From positions 7,932,501-7,996,500 of the forward strand of contig CANTUQ010000081.1 of assembly GCA_947683425.1 (NCBI GenBank): 64,000 bases of DNA, given 5' to 3'. Positions 10,901 through 21,488 of this stretch are shown piece after piece (positions within the stretch are counted from its first letter, which is position 1; every line of letters begins with the position of its first letter). A program made the translations under genes and the position numbers. A model generated the notes under the pieces. That model made no database searches. It worked only from the letters and a program-made list of their open reading frames with translations, and was not told the DNA's origin. The stretch comes from Excoecaria cochinchinensis. Its lineage: Eukaryota > Streptophyta > Magnoliopsida > Malpighiales > Euphorbiaceae.

Positions 10901-13900
10901 ACCAAAAATTTAATTTATATAAATAATAATTATGCAATATTAATAACAATATTATTAATTTAAAAAATATAATATTATAAAATTATATTAAATTGTACAA
11001 TATTTAAAAAGCACTAATTTAATCCAAATAATGCTACAACAATACTATTAATTTAAAAAATATAATATCATAAAACCACATTAAATTATACAATTATACA
11101 ATACTTAAAAGGTACTAATTCAAACTAAATAGTATTACTTAAAATCACCACTAATAAGATTTTTCACAATATGCTAAAAAAATATTAAAACTTTACAGTA
11201 ATTTTCTAAACTATTTATTATTTATCACAAGCAGCAATCAATTATGCACATGCCTTTCATGTTGTTATCTTTAGCAGCATTTAATCAAACTCCAATACCT
11301 GCAAATTTCCAATAAAATTTTCAAATTATTAGATATCAAAACATATAATCATTAATATAATCTCAATTTTCTAGCAACATGTCCTATATTAATTATCAAC
11401 ACACTGTATAAATATTAATAATTCAACCTATACACCATATAAAATTTCCAAAAACATATTACCGATTGTTTACTGAAACTTACTGTCCTTTCAAGAATGT
11501 GAGACAATGAATTTAGAGAGGTAGATTTAAAGTTTAAGGACATCAGTACCCATCCAAGTCCCATAAATGAAATTTGACCCCATTGTGGACATGCCTCTCT
11601 CACAAATGAAAATGGTTAAGCTAAATTTATTGAATTTCTCCCTAACTTAATGGGAAAAATCTATTCCACATAACTCTATGATAATTACATATTGTAAATT
11701 ATAAAGTAAGCAGGTAGATGCATCCAAAAATGTAAGCTCAAATAACTCTATGATAGTAAACTCGAGTGGAATTTAATCTCAAAATATTAAAGGCACCAAA
11801 ACTGTCTAGCAACCAAGACATATATACTAATTTCAAATTCAGATAGCACAAGCCTTGATTACTAATTTCAAATTCAGATAACACCAGTGACCGAATTGAC
11901 AACACCAGGACAATCATTCACAAGCATAGTTAACGTATGTGACCGAAATCCACTGGACTGAAATTGGAAGCAACAAAGGAAAATAATGCCATGAATATGA
12001 TAAAAAGTGAGATAACTATCATCTATACTACATTCACTCCATGCTACCTCCACCATTTGACCAAATTATAAAATCATTGCTCTAAAACAAGCTACTATGA
12101 ACAAAGCCAACAAGTTCCTCATTTTAATACGAGACCGCGTGATGTTCATGCATTGAAAATGGCATGACAATGAGAAATGGTCACTCTTAATGTGTCACAC
12201 ACACTATAAATGTCTATTAGATATGAAATCCAATCATAACCTGATGCTCACAAGTAAAAACACCTAACCAGGAGCAAGTGCTAACTTGCAAACACGTTAA
12301 CATAAGGAATTTCAATGTAATTATTTAATGACACAGACTCAAAAATTAACTAATCTGTTAGCTTTTAATATTTTTGTTTCAGCCTTGACTTGAAAAGTTT
12401 AAACACAGTGTCATTGGAATTTTGAACATAATCGTCTCATTTATTTGTACACCTTGTATATGTGATCATATGCTTTAGAATAATTTATTTCATATGGCTT
12501 GTAATACAGAGCAAATTTAAATGGATCTTGAGAGTTAAATCAGTGTCTTACATCTTCATCATAGAGAACACCCCAATGAGCATCAAGAACTTGATTCATG
12601 GAAAGGACATCATAAGGCTCCACTGGATAAACATCACCCTTTAATTGGAAAGGCAAAAACAGAAAGTTAGCCCATTTAACAAAGTATTTGCCAATGGCTT
12701 AATGCAAAATTCATAACATATATGAGCTACAATAGAAAACTCAAACAATTACAATGCAGATAAAGTAATAATAAAACAAATATAATATCATCAAATTATT
12801 CAAATAAGGACAACAATTATTGCCTTACTGCGACAATAAGAATACCTTTTCCAAATGAATCAAAAAGAGATAAACACCCACTTCTCTAGGAGCCCTAGTT
12901 TGCAACTACATATTATTAGATCCTATATATGATCAACAAGGTAATTTAACATGAAATACGAAAATCTTTCTAAAACAAATTGAACAAGCAGGCTAAAAAA
13001 AATAGAAAATATATCCTCATCAAACACTATTGCCCAACAAAATGTTAAATTAGAGACATCAATGTTCTAACATTTCCAAAATGATATAGTAGATTTTTCT
13101 TTGATCAACTGCCCATGCTTGTCAATATAAACGAAGATTCTTTAAAACGATGCTATTTAATAAGGGATCATGTCTCTTGCACCCACAAACAATCTTTGAT
13201 ATCACTGGTGCATAACTATCAGCCTAAAAGAAGTACTAAGACCAATAAAGGATACTGATATAATAAATTCAGATAGCACAAGCCTTGATTACTAATACTA
13301 ATTTGAAATTAATATTGATTGAGCTTCATGATGTTGAGAGACTCAGCTCACCACCTATCTTTCTGAGAAGCAAAACAAATCTACAACTATAATGGTTATT
13401 TTCCAAGTGAAATATACCCATTAATTCCACAAAATTACTTCCCAAGCTACTTACAATCAACTTAGAAATTATAGTGGCTGCAGAGATAACTTGGCAAAGG
13501 CAGTATCGAATTTTGGTAACTCTTTCTCCATTTCTTCTACTTGATTTACCACTCTGTTCTTTCCCTCTTCCCAACTAATTTCAAAATCACTTGAATTAAA
13601 GTAGTAAGCAATTTCATCATTTTGCCCCCATTTCATTCCAAAATACCATGAAATTTTCTTTATGATTGTGGCAAAAGTAAAAGAAAATGTACTGCTTTGC
13701 TTTGTCTCTGACCTCTATTTTGCAACTTAATTTGAGTACTATGAAGCAAAAATGCCTCTCTAGTTGAAAATGATACTAAAAAGCCTTTACAGTGGTTCAA
13801 AATGTGCAAAAATATCCGTATATTTATTAAAAATGGTGCTAAAATGTCGCTTTTTTCAGTACCTACCAAATTCCAGCATCAGCCAAATGGAGCGCAGAAA

Positions 13901-14584
13901 ATATTCACAAAAAACAGAGAAAAACAACACTGACCTTGGCCTGATTGTGCACTGTGGTCACTAGAATTAATGTTGGATAGCCAGTTAACAAATTGCCCAA
14001 ATGCAGAACAACTTTGACAATTACTAATATAATACAACTTTGACAATTATATAATAATACAACTTGCTACACACAAGAATTTGAAATAAAAATCAAATGC
14101 AAGGTGGAGAATACAAACCTGTCTTCAAGACGGCGGCAGTAAGTGAGAGGAAGCGCCGGCGAGACCAGGAGGCGCTGTAAGGAGGCGAGGCCAGCAGGAG
14201 AGGCGTGGAGGCCAGGGGAGGCAAGGCGAGCAGGAGATCCGAGGAGCAGGTGCTGCGAGGAGGTGACGCGACGCTGTGAGGAGGCGACGCGAGGCTCGTC
14301 GGCGACGGGAGGAGCGACGCGAGGCAGATCTGATGCAGACCAGGATGCTCGGTGGTAGAGAGTCTCATCGGCGACGCAAGGCAGATCTGAGGTAGCACAG
14401 GATGCACGACGGCTGGGAGGGTTGGCGACGGCAGGCGAGGTGACGCAGTGGGCAGTCGAGGTAGCTATCCGCGCACAAGGGGCACCATCCAAACCGAGAA
14501 TGTGTATTTTTTGGCAAATGGGAAGAAGATGAAAAAAGGGTGTGTGATTTTAGGGTTATATTTACAGAATATTAATTTTTTCAA
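10900..14584. other. CACTA interior, non-coding
   Basis: The stretch is AT-rich with no transposase-like frame. A GC-rich block at 14130-14480 (gaggcgacgcgaggc-type short repeats) gives long but compositionally biased reading frames on both strands, with no recognisable domain. It could be a captured gene fragment or a simple-sequence expansion; I see no motif that decides this. Confidence 0.5.
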
Positions 14585-14955
14585 ATAGCGACAACATTAG
14601 CGACTAAGACATTACCGTCGCTAAATTTAATTAAATATACTATTTCAAATTGCGACAGAAATTTTTGTCGCTATTTGGTCGCAATTTTATCGGTTAATAT
14701 TAGCGACTAAAATTTAGTCGCTAAAATTTAGCTACTAAATTATTTGTCGCTAATTTAGTCGCTAAAAAAGGCGCGACTTTTTCGCGGCAAAATTTAGCGA
14801 CCAATTTTTTTAGCCGTCGCTATTTAGTCGCTAAATTGCCTTTTCAATTGAAAAATTATGTTTTCACGACTAAATATTTTCTTGGTCGCAAATTAGTCGC
14901 AAAATAGCGACTAAATTTTTGTAGTCGCTAAATTTAGTCGCTAATTGCCAGTTTT
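14585..14955. repeat. CACTA 3' subterminal repeat array
   Basis: This is the counterpart of the left array: many TAGCGAC/GTCGCTA copies in both orientations over about 370 bp next to the right terminal repeat. Together the two arrays could pair over long distances. Confidence 0.85.
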
Positions 14956-15310
14956 TTTGTAGTGTGTGAGGGATAGAGTGAGGGTGAGTGAAAAATCTGG
15001 TTATAGGTGGTAATGAGACAGATTTTCCCACTAAATTTCTATTTATTGCATGTGGTTGCCTAGGTGGCATGCCCATAACAAGATACATGTCACAAATCTA
15101 CCACATGTCCCACTCAACCAAAGTTTCCCACTTACTCCTTATCTCAATTTCCTTTTAGTCCCTCCACTCAACTTCTTTCTTCACAAACTTAAATTCTTTT
15201 TTCAATTATGTCCTTAATAACTCATAAATTCACTCTTAATCCAATTCTTTTATACCCTTACAATACAATTATACCATAAATCCTACTAGGGTATAATCCA
15301 GGTTGTTACA

Positions 15311-15326
15311 ATTCTTCCCTCTTTAA
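15311..15326 (-). other. Polypurine tract of element T'
   Basis: The minus strand reads TTAAAGAGGGAAGAAT directly before the LTR start TGTAACAACC. The same arrangement is at 20253-20267 for element T. Confidence 0.8.
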
Positions 15327-15407
15327 GAAATTTCATCCTCGAAATTTTCCCAAGCTACTGCACACGCGATTATACTTATACTTAACCAATAACTCAAATC
15401 AAACAAC

Positions 15408-16553
15408 TTAAGCAATAATGAACTTACCAGAAGGACCCACTTGCTTATCTTCTTTCTCTCTGATCATAGCATAACATCGAGCTGGACCACCCAAAGGAAT
15501 CGATTTCTCAACCATTTTCGATAACTCATGTGCTGCTCGACCTCTTCTTCTTCTACCGCTTGTAGATCCAGTCACTTCCATGTTGTCTCTACTACCTTGC
15601 TGAACCGTGGTCTCTTTCAACTCCGGACAATTAGCAAGCATATGATCCATACTGCCACACTTAAAACATGCTCCAGTGAGCTTTCTATACGTGCCCTGAT
15701 GAAACTTCCCGCAATGCTCACACTTTGGCACAGTGTTATCCCTACTAGAGGGTGCCAAAACACTTCCCTTTGATTCTTGTACTGGACCCAACCCTCGAGT
15801 ATGTTGTCCACTTGCAACTTCTCTAGCTTTCTTGCTACTATGCACACTACTATTAACTACCTTCCTCTTGTGCTCCTTTCTTTGCTTAATCACTTCAGAC
15901 TCTTCTGACTTCATTGCTACGGAAACCAATTGGTAGTAACCCACCACATGCATTGTAGCCATGGCCGATAAAGGCCCTCTAATATTCTCTCTCAAACCAT
16001 CTTCAAAATGATGACACTTAAACTCTTCGGTAAGCAACACATCCGGCACATATTTACTTAACCTACTGAACTCTTTATCGTACTCACCCATAGACATACC
16101 CTTTTGTTTCAGACTTACAAATTCCTTCCATTTTGGCTCTCGGTATGCCTTAGTGACATACCTCTTCTCAAACTCTTGAACAAAGTACTCCCAAGTCATC
16201 TCAATAGGCCACTGGGGATTCCTCAACACCAGCTTCCACCAATCATAGGTAAGACCTTGCAATAAAGATATTGCACAAGTAACTCTCTGGTCCAAGGGAT
16301 AGTTTATCTCTTGAAGTATCCTCCCCGTCTTTTCTAACCAATACTCAGCTATTTCTGATTGATCCATAGTCGTACCATTAAATTCCTCTGCCATTCTCCT
16401 TCTAATCAGATCTGTAGGGGCCTTAGGTGTAACACCCCCAACTCCCACACGTAGCATAACGAAGGACAAAGAGCTATGGTGAGCGGAGGGTGCTACCAGA
16501 CAAACACTCTTAGTAGTAACGAAAAGGCAGAATGATAAAATTTCTCTAAACAT
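15408..16553 (-). CDS. gag: Gag of Tekay/Del-like element T' (5' end replaced by inserted LTR)
   Basis: The open frame is 381 codons. Its first 42 codons (16428-16553) are not gag: they are antisense LTR of element T, which inserted at 16428. True gag sequence begins at PKAPTDLIRRRMAEEFNG. The central domain is a Retrotrans_gag capsid: EYWLEKTGRILQEI, LLQGLTYDWWK, MTWEYFVQEFEKRYV, EFVSLKQKGMSMGEYDKEF and FEDGLRENIRGPL. A nucleocapsid region near residues 275-310 has CEHCGKFHQG, where a later Cys is replaced by Tyr, and a canonical CCHC knuckle, CFKCGSMDHMLANC. The frame stays open to a stop only about 80 bp before the polypurine tract, so protease and all of pol are missing. The coding frame is otherwise intact. 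Confidence 0.85.
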   Translation of the reverse strand: MFREILSFCLFVTTKSVCLVAPSAHHSSLSFVMLRVGVGGVTPKAPTDLIRRRMAEEFNGTTMDQSEIAEYWLEKTGRILQEINYPLDQRVTCAISLLQGLTYDWWKLVLRNPQWPIEMTWEYFVQEFEKRYVTKAYREPKWKEFVSLKQKGMSMGEYDKEFSRLSKYVPDVLLTEEFKCHHFEDGLRENIRGPLSAMATMHVVGYYQLVSVAMKSEESEVIKQRKEHKRKVVNSSVHSSKKAREVASGQHTRGLGPVQESKGSVLAPSSRDNTVPKCEHCGKFHQGTYRKLTGACFKCGSMDHMLANCPELKETTVQQGSRDNMEVTGSTSGRRRRGRAAHELSKMVEKSIPLGGPARCYAMIREKEDKQVGPSGKFIIA

Positions 16554-18151
16554 AACCCCAAGACATGCACATCCTAAACCTATATCATCGCCACACCAGT
16601 ATTCACACTATAGAATATTACAACTTATTACAAATGCTAAATAAATGAAATTAATTACATGCCGAAATCAAAAACACTTCTTATGAAAATCTAGCGACTC
16701 GATGGCAAAAACCCAGCGGACCGCTGCGCTACTATGATCTCCTAACCTGCACGGACGAACAATCGTGCTAAACGATAACACTTAGTCAGGCAAAACAAAT
16801 AATGGGCAGCCACTCACAGTGGTTGCCGAGGCAAATACATGCAAATCAATGTGTGTATATATATATATATACATAAACATAAAGTACACCGGTTAAAGCT
16901 ATCATAAATTCATATTCTTATTCTCATACGAAAACCTAAACAATTTCGTAAACACACTCGTTTATATACCATAACCAAAAATAACTTTATTACCTTTTTA
17001 AATCACAATAACATTATACTTATTAATTGTTTACCTAATTCATTTAATTAACCATATTAATAGTTATACCTCATAGGTTACCAAAAATACATTTTGCTAG
17101 TTAGAAATATTAAGCCTTACCAATTCCCTTACTTATTAGTAGTTCCAAAATCATGCAGATAATAGTATTACCACTTAAGTCAAAACCTCTCATTTGTTCA
17201 AACCATTACATATTCGAAACTAAACAAAACATTTCGATTCTCAGATTTGGTTCGGGCTTGAAATAAATATTCCAAGCTCCCTACGTATCCCTATAGTAGG
17301 GAATCAGAACCACGTAGTTCTACAGAAAACCTTTATACTTAAATAATCCAAAATTAACTCTAAATCCTTTCTTAAATTCAGTTATCTATTTCATTCTTAC
17401 CACTTTATTTCCCTTTAACTATAAATCAATGTGCAATCATCATGTCCATCAAAAACCAATAAACATTACACACAGATTCCTTACCGATATACTTACATTG
17501 GTCATCCAAGCTAAGGTTCAGCTGTGTTCTCAATTCAAACATGTAAAAGAATATATACATATACATAGAATTCATTCATTGATTAATCAAATATAGAAAA
17601 CATGCATATCAATTATTTCAATTATTCTTTTTAAAAACTTATACAGACAACCATACTCTTAACTTTTAAACAACTTTATAACAACCACATACAAATTCTT
17701 GGAGAGTTAATATTCATTTATCCACATTCATTAGAGCAACATTGATTGCTTAATCATTTTCCATTTCACAGATATTGTTGATTATACAAAACACATAGGT
17801 ATCAATAAAGGATCCAGAATACATTAGTGCGTGAGGCATGAGCTCAGAACATAATAACAAACACTTTCAGTTGCTTAGTCACATACTTTTTGCACATTAT
17901 TATAGAACATATTAATTCATTCACATAGCTTTATTCATTTAATTGCCTGCTTAGTCAAAAGGGGTGGATAAGCGAGTGAACACATGGCGTTACCCGTGGG
18001 TACGATTCGGAAAGCAACATCATATTTTTCTCATTCAAAACATTTTCACATTGGGGATCTTAAACAAAATCCATACACATTAAGGTTCATGAGGTACCAA
18101 ACGGGGACCTGATCAGAGACCAAATAGAATAGAGGACTGCAGCTAACGGAA

Positions 18152-18177
18152 CTCTATAGGCATGCCTATCTATCCAC
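18152..18177 (-). promoter_or_regulatory. Putative core promoter in LTR T
   Basis: The minus strand carries GTGGATAGATAGGCATGCCT then ATAGAG, matching the T' site with paired changes in the palindrome (TAGGCATGCCTA for TAAGCATGCTTA). The 5' LTR copy is at 23238-23263. The TATA-like CTATAGAG is weaker than in T'. Confidence 0.4.
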
Positions 18178-18599
18178 GACCGACTCACACAGGCTAAATT
18201 TTTCATATCATGATTAAATTCTTCACATATATATACCCATTCCAATAAATACTTGCATCATCCTTTTATGAATCACATAGACACATGCATTGATATAATT
18301 GCATTAATCATTAAGCTAACTTTAAATTATCTTTCATATGAAAAAGCATTAAACAATTAGGAATAATTGCAATATCATTCATTAAAACGATAACATAATT
18401 TATTCATGTGGTTTCATAACATTATCCATGCATAATACAAATCGCATTCAGAACATAACATGTAATTTATCATGAAGAAACCATGATATAATACCTATAT
18501 AAGCATGTTTTTATTTCATACAGTAGTAAAAACCCATTAAGAAAAGATATGAAATTCATTTTAGAATAAAAGGGCAAAATCAAAAAAAAAGGGCATATA

Positions 18600-19030
18600 G
18601 GGGGGTCACTGTCGCGGTCGCGATAGTGGCCAGAAGGCCAATCGCGAGGGAAGAAGCGAAGGACACGAGTTGTGCAGGTCGACACGACTCGTGTCGATGC
18701 TCCTCTACCTTGTCATGAGTCGTGTCCTTGCACACGACTCGTAATAAGGCTCTCTAACAGAGCACGAGTCGTGTCCTTGCACACGACTCGTAACAAGGCT
18801 CTCTAACAGAGCACGAGTCGTGCTAGCATTCACGACTCATGAAAAACTTCACGATTCGTGAATGCTTCGCTCTTCCAAGTTGATTCGTGAGGAGCTTCAT
18901 GAGTCGTGCATGCCGAAAGCTTCACGAGTCGTGCTTCCCTTCACAATTCGGAGCAGCGTCCCTGCACAGCGAGAACTAGAGATGCAATTCTATCGTGCTC
19001 GAGACAACGTCGTGATCGCGACAGTGTCGG
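18600..19030. repeat. CpG-rich palindrome cluster in LTR T
   Basis: About ten copies or variants of CACGA(G/C)TCGTG occur, including the perfect dyad GACACGACTCGTGTC at 18681-18695. A 49-bp tandem duplication starts at 18721 and 18770 (core cgtgtccttgcacacgactcg, split by one base from my count). The cluster is flanked by GTCGCGGTCGCGATAG (18612) and CGTGATCGCGACAG (19010). It is almost absent from the truncated second LTR because the junction at 23782 falls inside it. Confidence 0.8.
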
Positions 19031-20252
19031 GTCTTTTATTCTCAGCCAATAATGCAGAAAATACAAAATTCCAAAAAGAAATCCCAACTTACCTAAATCA
19101 AATCAAACTTCAACTTACCTCAAATCAAACCTTCCATCCATTATAAACAACATAAAACACAACTTTTGCAACAACTAACACATTTAAATCATGAGTTAAC
19201 ATAATCAAAATTCTAACAATAGCAAACCCAGAAAATTGCAGCAAAAACTCATCAAACCCAAACTTTTGCTTCAATAATGCCTCAATCAAGCATCACAACT
19301 TAAATGAAACAAAACCCATAACATTTATACTAACATGCACCTCATTGATCATCAAATTTCAAGAAAAATCAACCCAAGATACAAACCACGAAAATGCATC
19401 AAAACACATAAATTCCTAAACCTGTAAATCCTAACCTCCTAGTTGCAAGCTCCACTCCCACTTGCCTTCTCATTCCCCTTGGGATCACGAGTAGGCACTT
19501 CCAAAACCAGGAAACCCAAGAAATCACACAAACAAAAAACTCTAGATTAAAAACACATTCTAACAAATCAAGAGAAAGAGGAAGAAGGAGAGAAAGAAAG
19601 AACTCAACAAAACTTACCCAAAACAATCTCTTTGAGTTGATCAATTTCCATCGAACTTAGCCAAAGGAAGAGGGATCAAGATGGAGCAAATAGGAAGGGA
19701 AAAAGAGAAGGAAAAGAAGGCGTGAGGGAGAAAGAACGAGAGAGCTAGGGCAAAAATTCTGCTCTTCCTTTCTCTTTCCTTGCCTTTTATACCCCTCTCT
19801 AAATCCTTGCTACATGTCATCTTATAATTAGTGGAACTTGACCACTCACACCATAAACCCATGCATGACACTACACACAAGAATAACTCCACTAACACAT
19901 ACACTACTTCCCTCTATGCATGCACACTCTATCAAAGCCCACAAATCATGCATATAACTCTTAAATAGATATTTATGTCAAATTCTCTTTTTAATCCTCA
20001 AACTCTTATAACCTCAAACATTGATATTCATAACTTACTAATCCTTCACATTGGCCCACTAATTCATTCTTTATCCATTCAATCAAGTCCTAATTCCATC
20101 TTCACAATTTACTATTGGTCGCATTTGTCGAAACTTTGACATTAATTATTAAATTGTCCATTTATCATACCAACACTTCAACTTGCACAACTTTCGTCAC
20201 TACTCATCCTCAATATGCCCAATCCTTCTAGGTTACATTTCGGGTTGTTACA

Positions 20253-21488
20253 ATTCTTCCCTCCTACAAAAAAATTAATCCTCGAAATTCACTTACATCG
20301 GAAAAACCCGAAGACCAAACTTCAATTCATTATCATTCTCATTGATCATTTCCATATCATCATATAACACTTATGCTCTACACTTGTAACACATACATTT
20401 CACTTATTCCCATACACCTCACTTTTAACATACTCACTTGCTTTTACTTATTCTCATCACTATACTCTCAAACCACTTCTTTAACATCGAAAAGACTACA
20501 AAAATCATAACTTCCTCTTGTTTATAACTAAATCTTTACTCTTAAAATTGATTTAAATAATTCTCATACTTCTCTTCTCATTATCTTACATTCAAATTAA
20601 TCATTTGCATCAGAACAATCATTACTTTAACCACCAATCGGAAACCAAAGCACATGCACTTCACACATAAATCATTTAACTTACAACATTTTGCTACACA
20701 ATTCCTTAATACTTCTAAAACATCCGTCATACGTGCTACTTTCCTTACTAACAATACTCATATCTTACTATAAAACCTATTCACACTCACTTGTACAAGA
20801 TTCCAAAATACTTTTCTTATTCAACTCTAACTATACACACAGTATATTTTTCTTAACAATTATTATGCTCTTAAATCACACCTAATCTTAATATCAAATA
20901 CACAATGTACACCCTGTCAGCTTTTTCTCCATCACAATGCATATGCAAATGTTTCTCATTTGTAATCAAATTGATGATGATACAATGAGGATGCGATGAT
21001 TCATGTATGCAAGATAATGTAAAAATGCGATTGATGCTATAATAATGCACTTTTCTCATCCCCATGGTTCAATATGCTCTTATTCAAACACTTTTCTGGA
21101 GATAGCTGACAGGCATACAGAGCATTACCATATCCTTATAAAAATTTAGTTATTCTACCCAGGCAACCACATATCAATACACTTCAAAACTTTTCCAAAA
21201 CCTTATCTTTAAACGCCTAGAATCGAAACAAAATTCCTAACAGAATCTCTGATACTTCATCTAACAAACACATTCTAGATCGCACACACTCATAACAATT
21301 CAATGCAGGTTGATTGTGACCTACCGAACCAACACTTAACTAAACACTTTATCAAATCGGAAGGTTTCCCTTCCCAAAACATATCTAAAGGACAAGATCG
21401 TCCGCTTTGGCCAATGCTAAACTATACAGACACACTTCAAAACACCTAGTTAACGAGAACCGACAAAATCGGAGCTCTGATACCAAAT
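20253..21488 (-). other. Non-coding interior of element T
   Basis: It holds the polypurine tract GTAGGAGGGAAGAAT (minus strand, 20253-20267) at one end and the primer site at the other. Between them is AT-rich sequence with reading frames of at most about 64 codons and no recognisable motif. Confidence 0.75.
21474..21485 (-). other. Primer binding site of element T, initiator-Met type
   Basis: The minus strand reads TGGTATCAGAGC, the classic site complementary to the 3' end of initiator tRNA-Met, three bases inside the 5' LTR. A second copy (GGTATCAGAGC) at 60500-60510 belongs to another T fragment. Confidence 0.9.

Larger units (their letters stand above)
10551..14964. mobile_element. Non-autonomous CACTA (En/Spm) DNA transposon
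   Basis: The element begins CACTACAAAAAAAAAGGGAA and ends ...TTTTTTTGTAGTG, giving terminal inverted repeats of about 28 bp with three or four differences. It is bounded by a 3-bp target duplication, TGT (10548-10550 and 14965-14967). CACTACAAAAA termini and a 3-bp duplication are diagnostic of the CACTA superfamily. The 4.4-kb interior has no transposase similarity, only short reading frames, so mobilisation would need an autonomous relative. It lies in the LTR of element T'. A 32-bp internal direct repeat (core cagatagcacaagccttg) occurs at 11835-11866 and 13265-13296. Confidence 0.93.
8982..15310 (-). repeat. LTR of Tekay/Del-like element T', split by a CACTA element
   Basis: On the minus strand the LTR begins TGTAACAACCTGG at 15310, right after a polypurine tract. 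It runs left, through the CACTA insertion, to a truncation at 8982. Its layout parallels LTR T: a CpG-rich palindrome block (9720-9895) followed downstream by a TATA-like promoter with an AGCATGCT core (9418-9443). Excluding the 4414-bp CACTA insert, about 1.9 kb remains. The 8982 border abuts integrase sequence with no target duplication and is probably a deletion junction. Confidence 0.7.
16428..20252 (-). repeat. 3' LTR of element T (complete, 3825 bp)
   Basis: The plus strand runs TGTAACACCCCCAACTCCC...CGGGTTGTTACA, with inverted TG/CA ends. The left 2.3 kb align closely with 21489-23782. It contains a TA microsatellite (16855-16872), a promoter-like site (18152-18177) and a CpG-rich palindrome cluster (18600-19030). 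No ORF of note is present. Confidence 0.85.

Noticed and set aside
14067..14492. 141-codon minus-strand frame in the CACTA interior
   Set aside because: Ser/Pro/Ala-rich translation of short GC-rich repeats, with overlapping frames in all directions; no transposase motif.
15322..15407. Possible continuation of T' gag into protease
   Set aside because: The frame stops at 15408 and the polypurine tract follows within about 80 bp, leaving no room for a protease domain.
21474..21485. tRNA-like sequences at primer sites (also 3325-3342, 41199-41213, 57355-57371, 60500-60510)
   Set aside because: Only the 12-18 bases complementary to a tRNA 3' end are present, next to LTR ends; no cloverleaf.
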